Source of the DNA: Lentibacillus sp. CBA3610
Lineage (GTDB): Bacteria; Bacillota; Bacilli; Bacillales; Amphibacillaceae
Length of the DNA stretch: 64,000 nt
Direction of reading: 5' to 3'
Assembly (NCBI RefSeq): GCF_013373365.1
Contig: NZ_CP035925.1
Span: 434,001 to 498,000 of the forward strand
A model generated the notes under the pieces. It worked only from the letters and a program-made list of their open reading frames with translations, had not been told where the DNA came from and did no database searches. The position numbers and the translations under genes were made by a program. Each line of letters opens with the position of its first letter. Within the stretch, counting starts at the first letter, position 1. Below are positions 30,473 to 39,496 of this stretch, piece after piece.

Positions 30473-30507
30473 TGCTGACGAATGTTATAAAAAGGAGCGT
30501 ATAACAT

Positions 30508-31005
30508 ATGGGGGACAAAAAAGTTGCCAGAAGCCCATTACTTTACATTCAACAGCCGGGTATCCGGACACCCGAAGCACCAATGCAAAGTCATTATAGA
30601 ACACCGAAACGAAAGCGGGACAATAAAAAAGCGGAATCGAGTACGCTAAAAAGACAACCTGCTAACCGTAATTTTTTTAATAAGCAAGCTGTAAATGATG
30701 AAGCAGAAGAGGAAGTTGAATCGTCAGAAGAAAGTTCCGATCATTATCAGCCAAATCACACAGATACAAAGTCTGATCAGGAGCGAAAAAAATTTAAAGA
30801 TATGTCGCTTAAAGAGCGTGTTGATTACTTCTTGAATTCTCCTAAACATGTACCTGTCATGCGGTGTGAAGTGAAGACGGATGAACGTAACTATCGGGGC
30901 AGGATTACCGATTATCAGGATGACAATGTCCACATGCGTGTCGGCAGACGAACAGCTGAAATACCGTTTAATACGATTAAGGAAATACGCATGATCGGTT
31001 TCTAG
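30508..31005 (+). CDS. cotO: Spore coat protein CotO
   Basis: 165 aa. The N-terminal SPLLYIQQP and the basic/acidic low-complexity middle match CotO. The conserved C-terminal domain (residues about 108-165) runs from FLNSPKHVPVMRCEVKT to TIKEIRMIGF and probably forms an Sm-like barrel. CotO is a morphogenetic protein for outer coat or exosporium assembly. AAGGAG precedes the ATG, and a consensus sigma-K promoter lies 36 bases upstream. It ends in a terminator at 31039. Confidence 0.86.
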   Translation: MGDKKVARSPLLYIQQPGIRTPEAPMQSHYRTPKRKRDNKKAESSTLKRQPANRNFFNKQAVNDEAEEEVESSEESSDHYQPNHTDTKSDQERKKFKDMSLKERVDYFLNSPKHVPVMRCEVKTDERNYRGRITDYQDDNVHMRVGRRTAEIPFNTIKEIRMIGF

Positions 31006-31038
31006 ATTGAGTGAAACTTCCAGACATTTGGGGTGGAA

Positions 31039-31080
31039 ACAAGGTGCTCCTTGCTGCTGACTGCGGGCATCTTGTTTTTT
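31039..31080 (+). terminator. cotO terminator
   Basis: ACAAGGTGC pairs with GCATCTTGT (one G:U), followed by six or more Ts. Confidence 0.75.
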
Positions 31081-31154
31081 ATAGGGCTATATTCTGTGTT
31101 GCCTTTTAACCTTGTAGTCAATATAAACAGTGACACAGTGAAAAATTTGTGTGT

Positions 31155-31300
31155 AATGACACCGCTCCGGAAATACGCTCCGCTTTCCGCGGGCGGCTGA
31201 TGAGCCTCCTCGCGCTGACGCGCTCCGGGGTCTCACCGAGGCCTTTCCTCCCGCTGGAGTCTCCGCGTATTTCCTCCGCTGAATGAAGTTTCACTTTATG
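31155..31300. repeat. Dispersed GC-rich repeat D3, fused to a D2 tail
   Basis: CCGCTCCGGAAATACGCTCC and GCTTTCCGCGGGC are the reverse complement of sequence at about 45409-45440. CTCCGCGTATTTCCTCCGCTG is shared with 919-939. At 31281-31299 it runs straight into AATGAAGTTTCACTTTA, the right end of family D2, so two repeat families abut. Confidence 0.75.
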
Positions 31301-31361
31301 GATTTTGAGGCAGGGGCAACAACTTTTATAATAAAACCTGGAATCATACTGCCAGTTACGA

Positions 31362-31400
31362 TAAAAAATACGGCACCCGCTGTGGTTAAGCGAGTGCCGA
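31362..31400 (-). terminator. cotZ terminator
   Basis: CGGCACCCGC and GCGAGTGCCG pair; an ATTTTTTAT tract follows on the minus strand. Confidence 0.8.
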
Positions 31401-31426
31401 TTTCTTCATAATTTATTTGTGTTCAA

Positions 31427-31885
31427 TTAGTTAAATGCGTTTACGGCTGGCAGGCATGTGACATGGCAGAAGCAGTCTAAGTCAACTGTGATGCAGATAC
31501 CAGTAGCACACAAATGTTTTGTGTATTGGTCTACAGGGTCTTTCGGCGTGTCATCATCATCATGCGGATCTCTCAATAGCTCAACGACTGCGCAGCAATC
31601 ATCATCAACCTTCTTAACACGGAAGTAAAAGCTGGATGTCATATCACCAATGTCATCCGGGTTTGCACCGAAGCCTTTGAATGGTTTACAGCCGTCTTTG
31701 CAATAGAGAATTACCGGTACTGTGTCAAGACCATTTCCTCCATCAGTCTCACCAAGCAAATCACTGATTGATTGTTCACAGCTTGTTGAGCAGCAATTTT
31801 CAACGACATCCTCTTGCGCTTCTACAATTTCTCGCAATACATCGCAGACACAGTTACCTGAATGATGTTCTTTTCCACAACCCAT
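31427..31885 (-). CDS. cotZ: Cysteine-rich spore coat protein, CotY/CotZ family
   Basis: 152 aa with many Cys residues in family positions: CVCDVLREIVEAQ, CCSTSCEQSI, YCKDGCKPFKG, CCAVVELL and a C-terminal CxCxxxC cluster. CotY/CotZ/ExsY proteins self-assemble into disulfide-linked lattices of the spore crust or exosporium. GGGG precedes the ATG, and a sigma-K promoter lies upstream. It is divergent from the next coat-region gene. The choice between CotY and CotZ is uncertain. Confidence 0.9.
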   Translation of the reverse strand: MGCGKEHHSGNCVCDVLREIVEAQEDVVENCCSTSCEQSISDLLGETDGGNGLDTVPVILYCKDGCKPFKGFGANPDDIGDMTSSFYFRVKKVDDDCCAVVELLRDPHDDDDTPKDPVDQYTKHLCATGICITVDLDCFCHVTCLPAVNAFN

Positions 31886-31929
31886 GAATTATTACCCCTT
31901 TCTTTGTGTTATTGACCTGATGTCCCTAA

Positions 31930-31956
31930 TAGACTATGTAGCAATGGGTATATGGT
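31930..31956 (-). promoter_or_regulatory. Sigma-K promoter of cotZ
   Basis: On the minus strand AC (31956-31955), a 16-bp spacer and CATAGTCTA (31938-31930) match AC-N16-CATANNNTA. Confidence 0.72.
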
Positions 31957-32096
31957 GTGGGCAGACGTCAGCATTACACGAAGATTTTCTGAGGCAAACA
32001 TTGAGAGAAGCTTCTAATTTAAATCAAACCGGCTCAGCCAAAGAATCAGAGACTTTTCTAAATAGAAACTTGAATCTTCCTGGGACATCTGTCTAT

Positions 32097-32123
32097 ACTT
32101 CATGAAAATAAGAGCATAGACTA
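32097..32123 (+). promoter_or_regulatory. Sigma-K promoter of the 32163 gene
   Basis: AC (32097-32098), a 16-bp spacer and CATAGACTA (32115-32123) match the sigma-K consensus. Confidence 0.72.
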
Positions 32124-32162
32124 ATAACGATTATGATTCCAATTGTAAGGAGTGTTGATGTC

Positions 32163-32402
32163 GTGTCTGATGATAAAAAAGTTATTCATGTAAAGGATTT
32201 GGTGATTAAAGCGGATAACGTCCATATACAGCCAAGCCAACCAAGCCGCCCCCACCCGCGCAGAGACCCTTTCTTTGGCAGATGGGACATGGGTCGCCAT
32301 GAAGAATCGACTGATAAAGAGTCAGTCGATAAAGAATCAGCTCATGATAAAGAAAGCAGTTCAGAAGAGAAGCGGGATAGGAAGCCATTTTCCTGGTTTT
32401 AA
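32163..32402 (+). CDS. Putative spore-coat-associated small protein
   Basis: 79 aa from GTG 32163, with AAGGAG ten bases upstream. It begins with a beta-rich KVIHVKDLVIKADNVHI segment. A Pro/His/Arg-rich stretch (RRDPFFGRWDMG), a charged DKES repeat and an FSWF end follow. A consensus sigma-K promoter 40 bases upstream and coat-gene neighbours indicate expression in the mother cell. Family not recognised beyond resemblance to small coat-locus proteins. Confidence 0.7.
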   Translation: MSDDKKVIHVKDLVIKADNVHIQPSQPSRPHPRRDPFFGRWDMGRHEESTDKESVDKESAHDKESSSEEKRDRKPFSWF

Positions 32403-32417
32403 GGATTACGATATCTA

Positions 32418-32445
32418 AAGACAGCTGTTGGCTGTCTTTTTCTTT
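32418..32445 (+). terminator. Terminator after the 32163 gene
   Basis: AAAGACAGC-TGTTG-GCTGTCTTT stem with a T-rich tail. Confidence 0.85.
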
Positions 32446-32462
32446 AGCTTAGGGGGAGTTTT

Positions 32463-32666
32463 ATGCACAGTAAAGCGGATAGACGTTTGATTGAAACAGT
32501 AAAAGTCATCGAAAAGCATTTGGAAAAGAACGAAAAATGGTTTCAATATCCGGAGAAAAAAATGAATGAATTGGATGCGGAAATCCAAAACTGGGACAAG
32601 GAATTTTTACAGGGGATGGCGAAGTTTGAAGAAGTTATGGTTGAAATTGAAAAAATAATGGAATAA
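32463..32666 (+). CDS. Small coiled-coil protein, unknown function
   Basis: 67 aa, almost entirely predicted helix with heptad-like spacing (VKVIEKHLEKNEKW, then KMNELDAEIQNWDKEFLQG). AGGGGGAG lies just upstream of the ATG. It lies in the coat-gene region after a terminator, so it needs its own promoter, which I could not identify. No family recognised. Confidence 0.6.
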   Translation: MHSKADRRLIETVKVIEKHLEKNEKWFQYPEKKMNELDAEIQNWDKEFLQGMAKFEEVMVEIEKIME

Positions 32667-32733
32667 TTTTTAGGAGATACGGGTAAAGATTAGCAGGGAC
32701 ACATGAAAATCGTGTGTATGAGGAGGTGATGTG

Positions 32734-32994
32734 ATGGGATATATATTACCAATCAATCATTATCAGTATTCTGATTACCAAAACCGGGTGAGGGAGAAAA
32801 CTGACCCTTTCCACATCGAGAAACCATACAAAACGATTTTGAGAACCGACTACTACAATCATCACAGAAATCAGGCTGCTGTAACGCCGAGTGAGGATGC
32901 TGAATTAAAACTGAGCACACCCAAACCTCCCACAGCTGATAAACTATATGCCGAATTAACAGGAAAAGGGCGACATTTCAGCAGTACTATTTAA
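32734..32994 (+). CDS. Small hypothetical protein of the coat region
   Basis: 86 aa from ATG 32734, seven bases after AGGAGG; the GTG at 32731 is closer than usual. It begins MGYILPINHYQYSDYQNRV, a start I associate with a short family found near coat and other loci in bacilli, and is rich in Tyr/His. No domain, signal or membrane segment. Function unknown. Confidence 0.6.
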   Translation: MGYILPINHYQYSDYQNRVREKTDPFHIEKPYKTILRTDYYNHHRNQAAVTPSEDAELKLSTPKPPTADKLYAELTGKGRHFSSTI

Positions 32995-33093
32995 AACAGG
33001 TCATGAAGATGGCTTGAAGGGGAGGGGGACGGTGAAACCTTGGGTCGCCTCTCCTTCAAACAGCAATGAGAATCAAAGCAACGATGGGAAGAT

Positions 33094-33786
33094 CTAATTT
33101 TTATTATGATAAAGCGCCACGAATAACTTCTGCTGATTTTCCTGCCATTCGGCATAAAAGACATCTTCAGCCGACTGAACATTTTGTTTGTGAAGTTCTT
33201 CATTCAGCCACTTTTTGGTCAATTTTGCCTCTTTCAGGTTGTCCCAAATCACTTCACCATCACTGATGACGGTCCTGCCGAGTTTAACCGGCGTTGGTGG
33301 GATGTTGAGGTCTGACGTTGTAGGTGTTTGATATTCCGGTTTTTTCAGCACGGAGATGGTTCCATCGACTTCGAGAATGGCAAACTCTACTTCTTCCATC
33401 GAAAAGACATCTTTAGCACGAAGTAAGTGCTGCAGCTCATTGATATCCAAACGATTTTCTTTGAGAACATCATAAATGAGGTGACCTTTATGAATAACGA
33501 TGTCAGGTTGGCCTTCCAGCATATTCCGGGTCCTTTTGTATTTTTGGGTAGTTTTTTCCGTAGCGTATATCAGGAGGCCCCATACCGTGACCAAAAAGGC
33601 AATTTGCGGTATTCCTGATTCTTCTTCAAACAGGGCATTACCAACAAGTTCACCTAAAATGACTGCAGAGATAAAGTCAAATGGTGTTAAAGATGAAATC
33701 TGTGTTTTTCCAAGCAATTTGACGAGCACAAATAAAGCAAAAAATCCGAACACAGCATCAGCAAGCATCAGCAAATAATCATTCAC
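33094..33786 (-). CDS. DUF421 (YetF/YcaP-type) membrane protein
   Basis: 230 aa. Three N-terminal helices (residues about 5-75) with the family motif LGKTQISSLTPFDFI. A cytoplasmic two-part domain follows, with EGQPDIVIHKGHL, VEFAILEVDGTISV and GEVIWDNL. Some YetF-type proteins are expressed in spores; molecular role unknown. GTG start with GGGGGAA upstream. A second DUF421 gene lies at 39922, not closely similar. Confidence 0.9.
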   Translation of the reverse strand: MNDYLLMLADAVFGFFALFVLVKLLGKTQISSLTPFDFISAVILGELVGNALFEEESGIPQIAFLVTVWGLLIYATEKTTQKYKRTRNMLEGQPDIVIHKGHLIYDVLKENRLDINELQHLLRAKDVFSMEEVEFAILEVDGTISVLKKPEYQTPTTSDLNIPPTPVKLGRTVISDGEVIWDNLKEAKLTKKWLNEELHKQNVQSAEDVFYAEWQENQQKLFVALYHNKN

Positions 33787-33884
33787 GGCAATTCCCCCTT
33801 TTATTTCATTTATTTAATAGCATAACCGTCTGATTGACATGTCATGCAAATAAATAAGGGGTGCCGGAATGATGCAGCATAAGA

Positions 33885-34007
33885 AAAACTCAGGCCTGGC
33901 CTCGTCTTTTCAGAGGTCAGAGGCCGGAAGTCAGATTGGAAGAAATCGGCGAACCAGCCGATTTCAAGATTGAGTCTTCATCTAAATGTCATACTTTCTG
34001 ACCTTAT
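33885..34007 (-). repeat. Dispersed element D1, copy 4 (minus orientation)
   Basis: Reverse-oriented copy. GAAATCGGC...GCCGATTTC (33942-33965), CAGAGGTCAGAGGCCGG and, at the far end, ATACTTTCTGACC. Its terminator end is CAGGCCTGGCCTCGTC rather than the ACGC...GCGT form. Confidence 0.82.
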
Positions 34008-34043
34008 AAAAAAGGTATCCTTTGTGAAAAATAGGATACCTTC

Positions 34044-34469
34044 TCATTCCAGTTGTTTATTCATGGTCACATGTGGGATTCCCGCGTCCATAAATTCATC
34101 TGATACCACGCTGTAGCCCAATCTTTGGTAAAAATTGATGGCATGTGTCTGAGCGTTTAATTTGGCCAGGGAATAGCCTGCGTTCTTTATAATGTTTTCC
34201 ATTGCCTTAATCATTTCGGAACCACGGGATTTCCCGCGCAGCTCTTTGAGGACACAAATCCGCTCCAATTTGCCGTAATGATCGACAAACCGGATACGGG
34301 AGGCAGCAATCGGCAAATCATTTTCATATCCGATTAAATGAATCGCCTGATCATCAAACGCGTCTATTTCGATATCCGGCGGGACATTCTGTTCATCAAC
34401 AAATACTGTTGTGCGAACGCCAACAGCTTCTTCTTTTTCTTTTGGTGTTTCGACTTTCTTGATCATCAT
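34044..34469 (-). CDS. yjcF: YjcF family GNAT acetyltransferase
   Basis: 141 aa from ATG 34469. The N-terminal VRTTVFVDEQNVP and the acetyl-CoA region KLERICVLKELRGKSRGSEM, with NFYQRLGY at the end, match YjcF/ElaA-like GNATs. It overlaps the end of yjcG (TGA and ATG within 5 bases), so the two are coupled. Longer in-frame starts would lie inside yjcG. Substrate unknown. Confidence 0.85.
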   Translation of the reverse strand: MMIKKVETPKEKEEAVGVRTTVFVDEQNVPPDIEIDAFDDQAIHLIGYENDLPIAASRIRFVDHYGKLERICVLKELRGKSRGSEMIKAMENIIKNAGYSLAKLNAQTHAINFYQRLGYSVVSDEFMDAGIPHVTMNKQLE

Positions 34470-34470
34470 G

Positions 34471-34989
34471 TCATACATATTCCTTGCCAAATACAAAAGA
34501 TTCATAAACGGTCCATACATCATTATCCAGTTGATATACGAGGTGGAAGCGGTCAATTGGGTCTTCAAGTTGCATGTCCTTCATACTCAGGCTGCCGTAG
34601 ACATCGGAATACTCGTCCTGTGAAAGTTTTTGGGCAATGGTTATATGCGGTACAAATGAATACCTCTGATTTTCAGGAAATTTCCCTGTCTGCATTCTGT
34701 CAGCCAGATCATATAATTGCTGGATTTGTTCGACTTTTAAATAAATCGTATTGGTAACAGGTGCAAACGTGCTTACCTTGGTAATGTTCATGTTAAATGG
34801 TTCTGAATCATTTGCGATATGCTTTAATTCCGTTATAAGTTCCTCGATTTTTTCATCGTCAACTTCAAACGCCTCTTTCAGTGTCAGATGCGGCGGAATC
34901 AATGCATAATGCGGGTCATAACGTTTCCTGTACGAATTAATCTCATCCTGAACCGGCTTTGACGGAAAAATGACAATACCGTATTTCAT
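34471..34989 (-). CDS. yjcG: YjcG, 2H phosphoesterase (LigT-like)
   Basis: 172 aa. Two HxT-type motifs, HLTLKEAF (about residue 34) and HITIAQKL (about 115), define the 2H phosphoesterase fold used on 2',5'- or cyclic-phosphodiester RNA ends. It is an orthologue of B. subtilis YjcG, for which a ligase/phosphodiesterase role is only predicted. AGGAGG is visible before the ATG. First gene of a yjcG-yjcF unit on the minus strand. Confidence 0.9.
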   Translation of the reverse strand: MKYGIVIFPSKPVQDEINSYRKRYDPHYALIPPHLTLKEAFEVDDEKIEELITELKHIANDSEPFNMNITKVSTFAPVTNTIYLKVEQIQQLYDLADRMQTGKFPENQRYSFVPHITIAQKLSQDEYSDVYGSLSMKDMQLEDPIDRFHLVYQLDNDVWTVYESFVFGKEYV

Positions 34990-35093
34990 TGTATAACCTC
35001 CTTGTATATGTTGTGATAAAGCTTTTCTCTTAAAGTATACCCACTATTATAACAAAAGATGGAGCGAATGGGAAAATAAAATGTAAAAAAATT

Positions 35094-35834
35094 TCAAATT
35101 GGGTCAAATATACTGATGAATGCCCGACCTAAATCCTGTTGCCAATATTTCCACGTATGGCTCGCATCTTCCAGCTCATGATAGATGTAATGCATGTCCT
35201 TGTCATGTAAAAGTTTACTCAATTCGCGGTTAGGTGTCAGAAAGTCCGATGTGTGTCCATCTGTTGTCTCCACGGCTGTTTCATAAGAGCCAATGGTATG
35301 ATAAATCGCGATCGCGTGAATTCCTCTCGCCTCCGGGACAGCTTCTTTCACAGTTTGATTCACATAGGGTGACTGCATAATAACTTTTCCAAATGTGTTC
35401 GGATATTTCAATGCAGTCATCAGAGCCAGTGTGCCTGCCAGCGAGTCACCTGCCAGAGCACGGGACTGCCCCATATGATAAGTAGGAAATAAGTCATCTA
35501 AAAATGGCACGACTTCATGGACGAGAAATTTGCTGTATGCTGCACGCTGGTCGCCGTCCGGATGATATTTATTCCGGCGGTCAACTTTATCCCGGTAATG
35601 GATCCCGACTAAAATGGTGTTGGAAATGTCGCTGTTATCATGCAACCTGTCAGACCATGTTGCAGCCCGGCCCAGCTGATAATAATCATCACCATCTTGC
35701 ATAATACAAATTTGGTATTTATAAAGAGGCGAAAAGGATTCCGGCTGATAAATTTTCAGCGTCAGCGTTTCATTCAAATAGTGGCTGTTAATCTGTTTTT
35801 CGGTCATCGTTCCTTTGCGTCTGATAGTGTACAC
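35094..35834 (-). CDS. yjcH: YjcH family esterase (esterase D-like alpha/beta hydrolase)
   Basis: 246 aa. Nucleophile elbow GDSLAG near residue 128, upstream QDGDDYY, and a late His in DASHTWKYW fit the esterase D/enterochelin-esterase-like fold. GTG 35834 is kept because homologues have RKGT at the N-terminus; ATG 35807, preceded by AAAGGA, is an alternative. Substrate unknown. It completes the conserved yjcF-yjcG-yjcH neighbourhood but is separated from yjcG by 104 bases. Confidence 0.85.
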   Translation of the reverse strand: MYTIRRKGTMTEKQINSHYLNETLTLKIYQPESFSPLYKYQICIMQDGDDYYQLGRAATWSDRLHDNSDISNTILVGIHYRDKVDRRNKYHPDGDQRAAYSKFLVHEVVPFLDDLFPTYHMGQSRALAGDSLAGTLALMTALKYPNTFGKVIMQSPYVNQTVKEAVPEARGIHAIAIYHTIGSYETAVETTDGHTSDFLTPNRELSKLLHDKDMHYIYHELEDASHTWKYWQQDLGRAFISIFDPI

Positions 35835-35918
35835 CTCATTCTTATACCATGCTGAATACCCCTTTGATAGGCGTGATAAACCAATCGCTTCCAGTTTATC
35901 ATGTTTCAGATGGATATT

Positions 35919-37748
35919 CTATGCATGATTCCTGAGCTGTTCTTTATATAAGTGGTAGTAGTGGCCCTGTTGCTTTATCAATGATTCATGGGAGCCTTGT
36001 TCGATGATCTCACCATTTTCAAGCATAATAATTTTATCCGCTTCCTGAATCGTGTTGAGCCGGTGAGCGATAACAAAACTCGTTCTGTTATGCATCAATC
36101 GTTTCAGTGCATCTTGGATTTTCAATTCTGTGACCGTATCAATGTTACTCGTCGCCTCATCTAAAATAAGCATCGACGGATCGGCCATTATTGCCCGGGC
36201 AATCGTGATCAGCTGTTTTTGCCCTTGGCTGATGCCGCTCCCATCCTGGTCGAGAACCGTATCATAACCATTCGGAAGCCGTGAGATAAAATCATGGGCA
36301 TTCGTATTTTTGGCCGCCTCGACAATCTCGGCATCAGTCGCATTAAGTCTCCCATAGCGAATGTTTTCCCTTATGGTGGCATGGAATAGAAATGCATCCT
36401 GCAGCACAAATGCCATATATTTGCGGAGGCTGCTGCGTTTAATATGTTTTACGTCTATTCCGTCCAGTTTAATCGAGCCGAGATCATAATTATAAAAACG
36501 TGAAATCAGATTGATGATAGTCGTTTTACCAGCACCGGTATGACCGACAAAAGCGACCGTTTGTCCCGGATCAGCCGTGAAACTGATTTGTTTTAATATC
36601 GGTGTTTCATCATAGGCAAAGGAAACCTTGTCGAATGTCAGCCTTCCATCAGTTGATTCAAGTTCTATGGCTGTTGATTCAGCGGTCTCCTCCTGTTCTT
36701 CATCAATAATGTTAAAGACACGCTCAGCTCCGGCGACCGCTGACAGCAATATATTAAACTGGTTGGACAATTCGTTGAGCGGACGGGTGAACTGCCGGGC
36801 ATATTCGGTGAAAATGACGATGACACCAACCGTGATGATCCCCTCAATCGCAAAGATACCTCCCGCAAGTCCGATCAGGCCGAAGCTTAAAAAGTTCAGC
36901 ATGTTCATCACTTTTGGAATGAAGCCGGCAAATGTTTGAGCCCAGAATCCCGAGTGCTGTAAATTTTCATTATGCGTTTTGAACTCACGGATTACCCGTT
37001 TTTCCTGTGAGAATGTTTTAATCACGTGCTGGCCTGAAACGGTCTCTTCCACGTATCCGTTCAGTTCTCCTAAGTGTTGCTGCTGCAGTTTGTACAAAGG
37101 GCCGGTTCTCCTGGTGATCCAGCGAATCGCCATAAACATCATGGGTATAATCGTCATCGTGATTAATGTTAACAGAGGACTGAGCGCCAGCATGACAACG
37201 ACCGTGCCAATTAGGGTTAGAATACTGGCGAAAATCTGGATAACGGACTGATTCAATGTGGTGTTAATATTATCGATGTCATTGGTGATTCGGCTCATCA
37301 GTTCACCGTGCTGACGCTTATCAAAAAAAGCTATCGGCAGCCGGTGAAATTGACGGAACAGTTCCTCCCGCAGTGAATAAACAGTATTTTGTGCAATGCC
37401 GACCATCCAATAATTTTGCAGGAATACGGCTAATGAATGAAAAACATAAATAATGAGCAGCCAGATAAGCAGCATGCCCAGACCGGATACTTCCCTGGTT
37501 ACGATGAAATCATCAATGGCCATGCCAACCATATACGGGCCGGCCAGGCTCATCGCTGAACTGATGAGTACCATGAAAATGACCAGCAAAAGCATCATTT
37601 TTTCCCGCGCCAAATAGGACCAGATGCGTTTGATTGTACCGGCTGTATTCCGGGCACGATCTGTTTTGTCCTTTTCCTGCTGGATGCGAAGGTCATCAAT
37701 AGGTATTTTTTTGTATTGAAAAGGGCGTTTAAATTGATCCGTCTGCAT
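35919..37748 (-). CDS. ABC exporter half-transporter, subunit B of a heterodimer
   Basis: 609 aa. Six-helix permease domain (about residues 45-330) fused to an ATPase. Walker A GHTGAGKTT, signature ISQGQ in place of LSGGQ, and Walker B with catalytic Glu (LILDEATSNID). Together with the overlapping upstream gene it forms a YfiB/YfiC- or BmrCD-like heterodimeric multidrug exporter. ATG 37748 follows GAGAGGAG, so the frames overlap by 20 bases and are coupled. Substrate not predictable. Confidence 0.92.
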   Translation of the reverse strand: MQTDQFKRPFQYKKIPIDDLRIQQEKDKTDRARNTAGTIKRIWSYLAREKMMLLLVIFMVLISSAMSLAGPYMVGMAIDDFIVTREVSGLGMLLIWLLIIYVFHSLAVFLQNYWMVGIAQNTVYSLREELFRQFHRLPIAFFDKRQHGELMSRITNDIDNINTTLNQSVIQIFASILTLIGTVVVMLALSPLLTLITMTIIPMMFMAIRWITRRTGPLYKLQQQHLGELNGYVEETVSGQHVIKTFSQEKRVIREFKTHNENLQHSGFWAQTFAGFIPKVMNMLNFLSFGLIGLAGGIFAIEGIITVGVIVIFTEYARQFTRPLNELSNQFNILLSAVAGAERVFNIIDEEQEETAESTAIELESTDGRLTFDKVSFAYDETPILKQISFTADPGQTVAFVGHTGAGKTTIINLISRFYNYDLGSIKLDGIDVKHIKRSSLRKYMAFVLQDAFLFHATIRENIRYGRLNATDAEIVEAAKNTNAHDFISRLPNGYDTVLDQDGSGISQGQKQLITIARAIMADPSMLILDEATSNIDTVTELKIQDALKRLMHNRTSFVIAHRLNTIQEADKIIMLENGEIIEQGSHESLIKQQGHYYHLYKEQLRNHA

Positions 37749-39468
37749 CGGCAAACTCCTCTCCAAATTGTGACGCATAAATCTGCCGGTAAAGGGCAGC
37801 GTCTTTCAAAAGCTCATTATGTGTTCCGATAGTCAGTGTTTCCCCGTAATCCAGCAGCAAAATCCGGTCAGCGTTCATGGCCGTTGAAATTTTTTGTGTA
37901 ATGATCAATGTCGTACAGTTATACGCCTGCAAAGCTTCAAGCAGCCTTGACTCGGTTGTGAGGTCCAGTGCACTTGTACTGTCATCAAGCATTAAGATCT
38001 CCGGTTTACGGATTAACGCTCTGGCAATGGATATCCGCTGTTTCTGCCCGCCGGATAAGTTGACACCTTTCTGGCCTATTTTCGTATTGTAATCATCCGG
38101 CAGATCCATGATTGTTTCATGGATTTGTGCATCTTTTGCTGCCTGAATAATCTCTTCTGTGGATGCATTTTCTTTTCCCCAGCCGATGTTGTCGGTAACA
38201 GTCCCGGTGAAAAGAAGCGGACTTTGCGGTACATAGCCGATACTCTGTCTTAAATGTTCCAATTTGTAGTGATTGATCGGTTGATCGCCGATATAAATCG
38301 TGCCTTCATTCACATCATATAAGTGCGGAATCAGCTGGAACAGAGACGTTTTGCCCGATCCTGTCGCACCCATCACTGCCAGTTTTTCATTGGGGTTTAC
38401 GGTGAATGAAACAGATTTCAGTGCATATTCCGGCATTTTCGGATAAGCAAACGATACATTGTCAAATACGATTTTTCCGTTCTTGACTGTTGGTTTGTCA
38501 TCGGCATTCGCATTATCTATCAGATCGGATCTGACCCTGAGGACCTCATCGAGTCGTTCAGCTGATGCTTTGGCACGGGAAAAACCCATAATAATGAACG
38601 TGAACATTGAAATCGACATGGCCACCCGCATCGCATAATTGACGATTGCCACGACATCACCGGTGTTTGTTTCACCGGCTATTGCCAGCGTATTGCCGTG
38701 CCAGATGATAAAAATAAGACTCATATTCATCACCAACAGCAAAATCGGCATGGATGCCTCGATGAAGCGGAATGTTTTGCGCATCATATTGGCCAGGTTT
38801 TCGTTTGCATCCATAAAACGGCTTTCTTCATGATCCCGCCGCAAAAATGCTTTAATCACCCGTATTCCCGCAAGATTCTCCTGCATGACCTGGTTGACGT
38901 TATCCACATTGCGCTGAACACGATCGAACAACCGGGTTGCCACTTTCAGCACCCAAAGAATAAATCCGATAAGAAGTGGCACCGTGACGAGGAAAATCAG
39001 TGCAAGCCGCGGACCGACGATAAATGACATAACGACCCCGCCAACTGCAATCAGCGGGGCTTTAGCCATGATTCGGAGCGCCATGAATATGGTATTCTGA
39101 AGCTGACGGACATCATTGGAAAATCGTGTAACAAGCCCTGATGCCGGATACTGATTCAAATTGGCAAACGAAAAGTCCTGTATCTTATGGAAAAGCTGTC
39201 TGCGGATATCATAGGCAAATCCAAGTCCCGTGTGTGCGGCATAGAAGGAATTGAAAATCCCGGCAACAAACGCTGTAAACGCCATCGCAATCATAATGCT
39301 GCCCCACATGATAATGTTGCCCGGGTCCTGATTGACAACCCCGTCATTAATCATCTTTCCCAGGAAAAAAGGCAGTAGCAGTTCAACCATCAGCTCAATT
39401 AAGGTCATCGCATAAGCGACAGTAATCGGGATTTTATAGGGTTTCAAAAAAGAAAAAATACGCTTCAA
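37729..39468 (-). CDS. ABC exporter half-transporter, subunit A of a heterodimer
   Basis: 579 aa. Membrane domain (residues about 15-300), then Walker A GATGSGKTS, canonical LSGGQ, and Walker B LMLDDSTSALD, in which Asp replaces the catalytic Glu. This is the degenerate-site partner of a heterodimeric exporter; its degenerate site pairs with the ISQGQ signature of the downstream subunit. TTG 39468 is chosen for the GGAGGT seven bases upstream. A D1 repeat lies directly upstream. Confidence 0.92.
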   Translation of the reverse strand: MKRIFSFLKPYKIPITVAYAMTLIELMVELLLPFFLGKMINDGVVNQDPGNIIMWGSIMIAMAFTAFVAGIFNSFYAAHTGLGFAYDIRRQLFHKIQDFSFANLNQYPASGLVTRFSNDVRQLQNTIFMALRIMAKAPLIAVGGVVMSFIVGPRLALIFLVTVPLLIGFILWVLKVATRLFDRVQRNVDNVNQVMQENLAGIRVIKAFLRRDHEESRFMDANENLANMMRKTFRFIEASMPILLLVMNMSLIFIIWHGNTLAIAGETNTGDVVAIVNYAMRVAMSISMFTFIIMGFSRAKASAERLDEVLRVRSDLIDNANADDKPTVKNGKIVFDNVSFAYPKMPEYALKSVSFTVNPNEKLAVMGATGSGKTSLFQLIPHLYDVNEGTIYIGDQPINHYKLEHLRQSIGYVPQSPLLFTGTVTDNIGWGKENASTEEIIQAAKDAQIHETIMDLPDDYNTKIGQKGVNLSGGQKQRISIARALIRKPEILMLDDSTSALDLTTESRLLEALQAYNCTTLIITQKISTAMNADRILLLDYGETLTIGTHNELLKDAALYRQIYASQFGEEFADADGSI

Positions 39469-39496
39469 GCCGGTGACCTCCAATTGGTTTTTGCAA

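Noticed and set aside
31884-32105. 73-codon plus-strand ORF starting next to cotZ
   Set aside because: No ribosome-binding site, and it runs through the cotZ and 32163 sigma-K promoters.
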